Origin: Sphagnum magellanicum
Lineage: Eukaryota; Streptophyta; Sphagnopsida; Sphagnales; Sphagnaceae
Length of the DNA stretch: 64,000 bases
Direction: 5' to 3'
Assembly: GCA_021904315.1 (NCBI GenBank)
Contig: CM038917.1
Span: 19,824,041-19,888,040, forward strand
Shown piece by piece: positions 56,986 to 64,000 of this stretch; position 1 is the first letter of the stretch, and each line of letters begins with the position of its first letter. The position numbers were made by a program, and so were the translations under genes. Under the pieces are notes generated by a model. It did not search any database. It was not told where the DNA came from and was given only the letters and a program-made list of their open reading frames with translations.

Positions 56986-59900
56986 TCACATGTCTGTTGA
57001 CTGCCTTCTTCTGATGTTTTCCTTTCTTTGCTGTTCAACGTCCTCACAAAGATGCATGTTGCCAGCAGAAACATAGATGTTTGCAAGCAGCACATAACCA
57101 ACAACATTTTCAGGCTCCAATTCAAGAACCCGTTTAGCAACACATTCTGTCATCTCCACATTACCATGAATTTTGCAAGTGCTGAGGAAAGTCATCCATG
57201 CAGCCACATCTGGTTTGAAGGGCATTGCCTTGACCATATTCTCTGCCTCCTGTAAATGGCCAGCATGGCCAAGCAGGTTGGCCATGCAGATGTAATGCTC
57301 CAATTTTGCAGGAATTATATAATCTCACATCATTGAAGCATACAAACACCTTCCTTCGTCCACCAGACCTGCATGGCTACAAGCTGACAGAAGACAAACA
57401 AAATAGATATCATTTGGTTGTGCACCTTCTTCACACATCTGTTCAAAATGTTTAAATCTTTCCCTACCATGCCCATGCATGGCACATCCTCCAAGTATGG
57501 CAGTCCAAGTGACCACATTTTGAGATGGCATCTTGTTAAACACTCTCCAAGCATCCTCAATACTCCCACATTTTGCATACATGTCCACCAAGCTATTGCC
57601 CACATGCCACTTTGAGCGATCTGCTGATGAACACACCTGCCCTCTTCAAGACTGATCACACTGGCACATGCATTTAGCACCCTCACAAAAATGACAGAGC
57701 TCAGCTGCACACCTTCCTGTTGCATTTGTTGAAAGAGTTCCAGTGCCTTCTACGCTTGCCTAGATGTCACATGTCCCAATATCATAGCGGTCCAAGTGAC
57801 AACATCTCGAGATGGCATCTTGTTGAACACTCACCAACCATCCTCAATGCTCTTGCATTTTGCATACATGTCAACCAAGCTACTCCCAACAAAGACATCA
57901 GACTCAAAACCATTTTGAATGATATGCTAATGAACGCACATGCCCTCTTCAAGAGCAATTAGGTTGGCAAATGCATTTAGCACCCCCACAAAAGTGATAG
58001 AGCTTAGCCACACACCTTCCTGTCGCATTTGTTGAAAGAGTTCCAATGCCTTTTAGCATTGGCCACATTGCACATGTCCCAATATCATGGCAGTCCAAGT
58101 GATGACATTTCAAGATGGCATCGTGTTCAACACTTTCCAAGCATCCTCAATACTCCCACGTTTTGCATACATGTCGACCAAGCTATTCCCCACATAGACA
58201 TCAAACTCCAAACCATTTTGAATGATTTGTTGATGAACATGCATGCCCTTTTCAAGAGAAATCATGATGGCACATGCATTCAACACCCCCACAAAAGTGA
58301 CAAAGTCTAACCACTCACCTTCCTATTGCAAACAATTCCTATGCCTTATGGCCTTGGCTCCATTTCACATGTCCCAATGCCATGGTGGTCCAAGTGATGA
58401 TATTTCAGGATGGCATCTTGTTGAACACTCTCCAAGCATCCTCAATGCTCCCACATTTTGCATATGTGTTAACCAAACTACTCCCTAAAAAGACATCCAT
58501 CTCCAAACCACTTTGAACAATTTGCTGATGAACACACTTGCCCTCTTCAAATGCGATCTTGTTGGCACATGCAATCAACACCCCCACAAAAGCCATAAAG
58601 TTTAACCACACACCTTCTTGTTTCATTTTGTCAAAATTGTCGCAACCCTACTTTGAGAGAATGTCAGGATGAAACTCACACTCCCAAAATGGGGACTTGG
58701 GAGTCCTTTGGGACTTTCAAAACTTCAGAGATCGATTGCAGGGGGCCAAACACCTTGCATTGGGGTGTTCTTCATATCATTGGAAAGCTATCGAAGTGTA
58801 GATGTAGAAAATGGGCTTGCATGGGCCATTTGGACATCCGCATCACAAGTTATGGCAAAAAGAAAGACCGGGAGTCGAATTGGCAGTTTGACTCCCAATC
58901 ATTAAAAGTCAGGAATCGACTCGACCCCGGTGCGTGTAGGTGGAGTGCGATACACCGTTAGAAAGCTCTCGAGGAGAGCTACAAGTTTGCTTCAGACCTC
59001 ATCCTAATCGGAGGTCTGAGCAAAGAGTTATGATCTCTCAAAGTCCTAGGAGTCCAAACCGGAACAGTTTCGGGATTCCTTCTTGGGAGTCCCAGGACAA
59101 AAAGCCATTTGAATGTGGGTGCTATGGAGAGGCATAGAGAATACTATATGGGGGAAGGTGGTGGCTTCCCCCCAGTCTAGGTCGTGGTGAGTCTTATGAG
59201 TCCAGAGTTGCCCGTGACTTGTCCTAGCACTAAAGGTGTTCCAGAAAGTGATTTAACCAACTTGTTAGTTGGTTTGATGCAGGTTCGAGTAAGTATTGAA
59301 GTTTGTCATTCTTTCTAATCCCATCCTGGAGCTTCAACACACCCCTCTACCCCTTCTAGTGCTAAGAGCTGGGAGCGTGCCCCGAGCTCCTCACAATTCC
59401 GCTATTTGAGTAACTTAGGCCCATCTTGGGCCTAACTAGGAACTTGGGAGCGTGTCAAAATAGTTCCAATTGCCTTCTACCCTTGCCCACATTCACATGT
59501 CCCAATATCATGGCGGTCCAAGTGACCACAATTCAAGATGGCATCTTTCTCCAAGCCTCCTCAATGGTCCCACATTTTGCATACATGTCAACCAAGCTAT
59601 TCCCCAAAAAAATATCAAATTCACAACCACTTTGCATGAGTTGTTGGTGAACAAGCCGACCATCTTCAAGTCCTCCTAAACCAACACATGCCTTAATGGC
59701 TTGAACAAAAGTGAATTTGTCAAAAATCGTTCCTTCCCGTTGCATTTTTTGGAAAAGTTGCATTGCTTTCTCAAGTTGCCCATCCTTCACATAGTTTTTA
59801 AGGTTTTGATTCCATTCAAAAGGGTGCAATTGCATGGTGTTAATGCCATTGCAACCATATTTGCTACCACCCATGGTGAATTTCATCAGTCCTCAACACA

Positions 59901-60313
59901 CACTACTTCCCCAGTCTTCTTATGTTTAAAATCTACGTATCTTTCATTTGTTTACGATCTAGATTAAACTAATTAGCCATGCATTCTCCACATCCTAGGC
60001 ATCAATGAAAACAAATAAAGATGCACTAACCTTCTCCATCAACATATTACATCTACTTATGTTAGTTTACTACTACTATGCCAAAAATTAGATCGCGATA
60101 GGATAACAACAAAAAAAGAGTAGCAAGATTGACATCGACAAAAGCTATAAATGCACAGTCATGTGAATGCTGATAGGATTGATGTCCAATTACTTTTTCT
60201 AATATGTGATCCCACCATTGCGAAGGATCAAAAAAGAATTCCCACCAACATTTCTCTCTTTGACCTACAAGGATTGCAAGAAAACTTCCATTCAAATCAC
60301 ATAGTTTGATCAC
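56986..60313 (-). pseudogene. PLS-type PPR gene with N-terminal PDF motif and E domain, pseudogene
   Basis: Read on the minus strand: at 60313 MIKLCDLNGSFLAILVGQ, then WWEFFFDPSQWWDHILEK, a probable 253-bp intron (donor GTAATT after 60194, acceptor before 59940), then RYVDFKHKKTGEVVCVED, the second half of an OSB-type PDF motif. PPR units follow (VKDGQLEKAMQLFQKMQREG, GNSLVDMYAKCGTIEEAW, GSSLVNTYAKCGSIEDAW, GNSLVDMYAKRGSIEDAW), with about five VHQQI/VDMYAKC cycles, ending in an E-type region (EHYICMANLLGHAGHLQEAE, KRVLELEPENVVGYVLLANI). No DYW domain was found. Several stops and frame changes, two TGAs after CVED, and a solo LTR at 58638-59457 show it is dead. Intact relatives are organelle RNA-editing or processing factors. 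Confidence 0.78.
58638..59457 (+). mobile_element. solo LTR copy D, inserted in the PPR gene
   Basis: It begins TGTCGCAACCCTAC and ends GGGAGCGTGTC(A). AAAAT at 58633-58637 matches AAAAT at 59457-59461 if the last A is counted in the duplication, giving a 5-bp target duplication. It contains the conserved TATA plus hairpin (59150-59172). It lies in antisense orientation to the PPR gene, inside a repeat unit between the ELF and MKQEG positions. About 820 bp. Confidence 0.88.
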
Positions 60314-60431
60314 ATAAGAACCACCATGAGGTTATGCATCTTGCACAAAAGGTGTTCAACTTTTTGATTTCCTTTTGACGATTTTCAGGTCAAAATATTT
60401 AGTCAAATAAACCAACCATAGTACCTAGAGA
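60314..60431. promoter_or_regulatory. possible upstream region of the PPR gene
   Basis: This is the short region upstream of the first PDF-motif exon on the minus strand. No clear TATA box was identified. Confidence 0.15.
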
Positions 60432-60499
60432 AGAGGCCATTGTAAGCTTTCTTATGTTATTCCCTAAATCCTAAACCCTAAACCCTTACAATGGCCTCT
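60432..60499. repeat. inverted repeat enclosing telomere-like repeats
   Basis: AGAGGCCATTGTAAG (60432-60446) and its exact complement CTTACAATGGCCTCT (60485-60499) enclose 38 bp containing CCCTAAATCCTAAACCCTAA. Similarity continues a few bases beyond the arms. Confidence 0.85.
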
Positions 60500-62660
60500 A
60501 CTTCTAATTGCCACCCTTGTTTCTATCCAAACCATGAGGAATGTTGGAAAGTAAAAGGCTACTACAGTACCCCTCGTGCTATAAAAGTCTCCAGAAATAC
60601 ACATTTGGTAACTTTTTCAACTAGAAACTAATCCCAAAACTTATGTATTAGTTTGCTAATGAATAACCACTAACCAATTCTAAATTGATAGGCTTCAAAC
60701 TGAACACCAATGCATCGTGAAGTAACAAATTGAAATTCTGGTTCAAAATTAGTGACAACAAAAAGAAATGGGTGCATCTCATTACTTGATCCTACTTGTA
60801 GGGACAGTTCTGTGAACAGGTTGCAACAATACGTATATATCCATGAAATAACAAAAACTCAAATGTAATCAGCCCCTCTTTACACTATGATGAGGGTTTA
60901 GTTTAGTTTAAAATATATTGTAATTTAACCTAGTCTAACTTAAATACTTTGATTAAAAACCTAATTTAGGCAAAACCAATCAAGTTTAACCAATCAAGTT
61001 TAACCAATTTTAGCTTATGTGCCCACGCTTAACCAAATTTAATCAAGCTTAATAATTTAGCTTTTTAATCAATCATGAATTTTTACAACCCTGTCTTCAC
61101 ACACTTCAAGAAAACACAATTTAAAAAGTTTTGAAAAAATATTATGACCATATTTGATTTTTTGAGCTCATGGCATAACCAACGTTTGTGCCCATCTAAC
61201 ATTCTATTGAAATAAATTCAGACCAGTGTGGTTTTTATGGGGAATGGTCTAATAGACTTTAGGCCAAAGCCACATATATGCAGTGACCTTGTCTTGAAGT
61301 TAGACCATGGAACACAATTTGTAAACTGCCATTCAGGATTCCATGTCAAGTTTTCATCCACATTCATTTCATCAGTCCATGAGGCTTTCAAGTTTTGTGT
61401 AAAATAAATTATACTTCAACAATCCTTTTCTTCCAAACGTGGATTTTTTATTTCAATGGTCATTGGCTATCAAGCTCTTGTGTAAAGGGGGTGGGACATA
61501 TAAATATTACAATTAAACACAACTTCCATGTACCCCATGTTTAACTTGTCTTCCTTCTGTCTCACAATGCAATGGATTTGGCAAGTGCAAAAAATGCACA
61601 TTAGGTTTGAAAGAAATAGCCCTATTCATGCCACCAACATCACAAACATTGCACCATAAACATAGTTGCCAAGTAAAATTAACTCAACTGTTGGATTGGA
61701 TCCTTGTCACAATTCCTAGATTATGTTTGGAATAATGTTTGGAATCATTTCTAGAATTGTCCAAGGACAAAACATATGACAAGAATCGTCTTTGGAATTG
61801 TCTAGGGATGACCGTACAATAGATTCTACAAAACCACCCATATACAAGTTCCTTGAATATTGTCATTGGAATTTTACGATTTTTCTCTTCATAGCAAAAT
61901 TTCACTTCATATTGAAAATGGCCAAACAAATCTACATACTTTGGCTGAATCAAAACACGCTAATTACAATAGAGTGTTCTAGCCACAGTCGTTGAGATTG
62001 TGTGAATTAAAACTAGTCATGTAGGTAAAGTAGACCCCATCCCCAGGACATGATGAACCAAACTCCAAACAAAAATCAAGAAACTTGATGAGTAACCAAG
62101 TTGTGTTGGGGCCACAACCCAAATGTGTTATTTAAATTACCACTTTGGAAAATCTATTAACAAAAGGGGAAAAAACCCTTATCGATAACCTAGGAATGTG
62201 ATGAACTTAGTACTTGGCCAATATTATTGTATGATTCTTGCGACATTTCATGGTAAATTGAATCCCTCTCTCTTCTCCTCTTTGCACCAAGGCTAATTCC
62301 ATATACAAATACCAAAAACTTTTGGATTCAATACCATACTATTTTCACCACTACAATAGATGATGTCAAAGAAAACAAATTGTTTTCAACTTTTCAATTA
62401 GACAAATAATTATTTTGAAATCCAATCCTATGAGGTTTTGATGAACAATAATTTTTATTAATACGCTACTTTTTTGACACAATGGGGATTGTGGGGGGTG
62501 GGTACAAATGCATATTGTTGTCATAGATTGTTGTTGTAAAATAATTATTTCATGGACACCTATTCCTTGTTAATTCTACTTCTCCCCCCCTCCCACCCCC
62601 CCTCTCATTATTCAAGCTTTCACTTAATCTAGCTTGCTCCTCCATCACTCCATTGTAAGT
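60500..62660. other. AT-rich intergenic, no gene recognised
   Basis: Short AT-rich openings only. An irregular repeat of AACCAATCAAGTTTAACCAA lies at about 60970-61030. Nothing further was recognised. Confidence 0.45.
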
Positions 62661-62669
62661 TTTCATCTA

Positions 62670-63130
62670 TTTTTTATATCATGGACATGGAAAAGTTTCA
62701 TAAGTCCTTTGTTGTGAACCTTAACAACATGAAGCAATAAGAAAATGTGGACACCATCATATGATTCCACGGGTGGCTTCCAAAAGTTCCAAAGTCATAG
62801 CTCCTAGGAAACATTGTTCAATTGGAAATTCACATGCCCAAGAGTTACTTCCAAACAAGGAGGGTGTCAATGTTGTGTACTTTGGCAAGGAGGCAACAAT
62901 TGGTGATGCCTTTTCTTGGGTCCCTTTCAATGTTGAACATACATGTGTTCTTGGTGAAAGGAGTGCAAGTGATTTCACCATCCTTTACCAACATGTAAGC
63001 ACTATGTCAGATGTTGATAGAGGTGAACATGCGGTAACTAGCTACAGAGAAATAAAAAAAAGCCAATCTATTTTTTTATTAGATTTTGAAAGGTTTTAGT
63101 TTTGGTGGGTGGTGGCATCTTCCAAAAACC
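62670..63130 (+). other. possible decayed coding region, unrecognised
   Basis: A 112-codon frame at 62761-63099 (SKVIAPRKHCSIGNSHAQEL, GVNVVYFGKEATIGDAFSWV) has a normal protein composition and is preceded in another frame by MDMEKFHKSFVVNLNNMKQ. No family recognised. It could be an old transposon or a gene remnant. Confidence 0.2.
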
Positions 63131-64000
63131 TAGACAAACATTGTTGACCTACCTTGGATGATATTTATTTAAGCAACTTGTTTGTTACCTTCAGTGTATG
63201 TACATAACTTAAAGTCTTGCCACACTTGATGGTAGAGTCCTAGTGTTAAGGAATGGCCTACACCCTACCATCATAACTTGGCACCTTGGCTAGCTTTAAC
63301 ATCATGAAAAGCTTAACACTGCCTTTTACTTTTCTACAATCTATCCACATCAAGTAATGGCTAGTAACTACCTTCACTTTTGTCAAGGTTATGTGTTGTG
63401 AGTCCAAACCTATGTCAACCCTTTTATCTTTTCTCCCAACTTTTCTTGCATGCTCTGTGTTTGTCTCTTGTGTTTTGTGTTCTTGAGCTCTTGTTTTGTG
63501 AGCTTCTCTCTCTCTCAGAGCTTCTTGGGTGTTATTCATGTTTCATTGCACAAAACCAAAGCTTCTTGGAAGTTGATGTTACTCCAATCTTCTATGCACA
63601 AAGCTCAAGGAAGGCTACTTGAGGTCTATTTCCTAACCCTTTTTCTGACAATTTTTTTGCACATTGATTTGTTGGTGTTGATTATTTATTTGGTGTATGC
63701 ACATGTAGTAGATTCCAACATTTCTTTTTTGGAATTTTTATAGGTCAATTTTTTGTGTACAAAACATGGATTCTTGTAAGTGGTCACTGTTGTTGGGTAG
63801 TCTTGTGCTTATGATCAAAATCCTACAAGAGACAATGGTGTTCAATGATTCAAGCTTGCCACTCTTTTCTACAATCAATGCATTGGAGCAAAATCTTCAA
63901 GCATTGTTGACATCAATTGCACTACATCACCACGTGATGTTTTATATTTCCTTAGTAATTGGTAGTGAACTTGGGCATTGGGTGAAGCCTCATTCGACCA
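63131..64000. other. intergenic to the window end
   Basis: No supported gene. The overlapping frames at 63258-63743 on both strands are in pyrimidine-rich sequence (CTTCTCTCTCTCTCAGAGC) and have no motif. Confidence 0.4.

Overview
The window looks like repeat-rich nuclear DNA of a vascular plant, most likely a fern. The pointers are degenerate PLS-type PPR genes whose repeats and leading OSB-type PDF motif match PPR genes I remember from ferns (memory, not a search), plant telomere heptamers (TTTAGGG), plant-type Ty3/gypsy, hAT, MULE and CACTA elements, and decayed copies of plant genes (UFD2-type E4 ubiquitin factor, BPA1/ACD11-binding-partner family). No bacterial or organellar gene clusters, rRNA or credible tRNA genes were seen.

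Layout. 1-5.7 kb: AT-rich DNA with SINE-like traces and an unrecognised decayed coding frame at 4.5-5.66 kb. 5.66-8.27 kb: a plus-strand LTR plus leader of a Ty3/gypsy element, carrying a nested solo LTR of a second family. 8.3-16.7 kb: intergenic, with a 90-bp minisatellite at about 12 kb. 16.75-23.4 kb: minus-strand gypsy body with its 3' LTR, the same family as the 5.66-kb LTR. 23.6-26.5 kb: minus-strand hAT transposon, again hit by a solo LTR. 27.9-28.9 kb: LINE-like C-terminal fragment. 29-36.7 kb: very AT-rich, with SINE-like sequences and a CACTA-type MITE. 36.7-38.15 kb: decayed MULE transposase. 38.4-43 kb: a dense satellite block of 80-bp hairpin repeats containing telomeric heptamers, a 52-bp array with the same core in reverse, a segmental duplication and a short telomere-repeat insertion.

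43.27-44.77 kb holds the only gene that looks intact: a three-exon minus-strand C2H2 zinc-finger gene, about 387 aa after splicing. It is followed by a GC-rich palindromic array, a third solo LTR and a composite repeat module shared with 38.4 kb. At 46.8-47.5 kb lies a UFD2/E4 pseudogene, then small unrecognised gene remnants to 49 kb. 49-54 kb is AT- and T-rich. 54.58-55.05 kb is a BPA1-like exon with an in-frame stop. 56.4-60.3 kb holds two convergent PDF-motif PPR gene fragments, the larger split by a fourth solo LTR. 60.3-64 kb has no recognisable gene, apart from a small telomere-repeat-in-hairpin structure at 60.45 kb.

There is no operon-like cooperation here. The region reads as a graveyard of transposons and gene fragments around one plausible expressed gene. 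The most distinctive signals are the telomere-related repeats at 38.8-42.9 kb and 60.4 kb, the four-copy solo-LTR family, the shared anchor/poly-T/CTACC module, and the PDF-motif plus PPR gene architecture.
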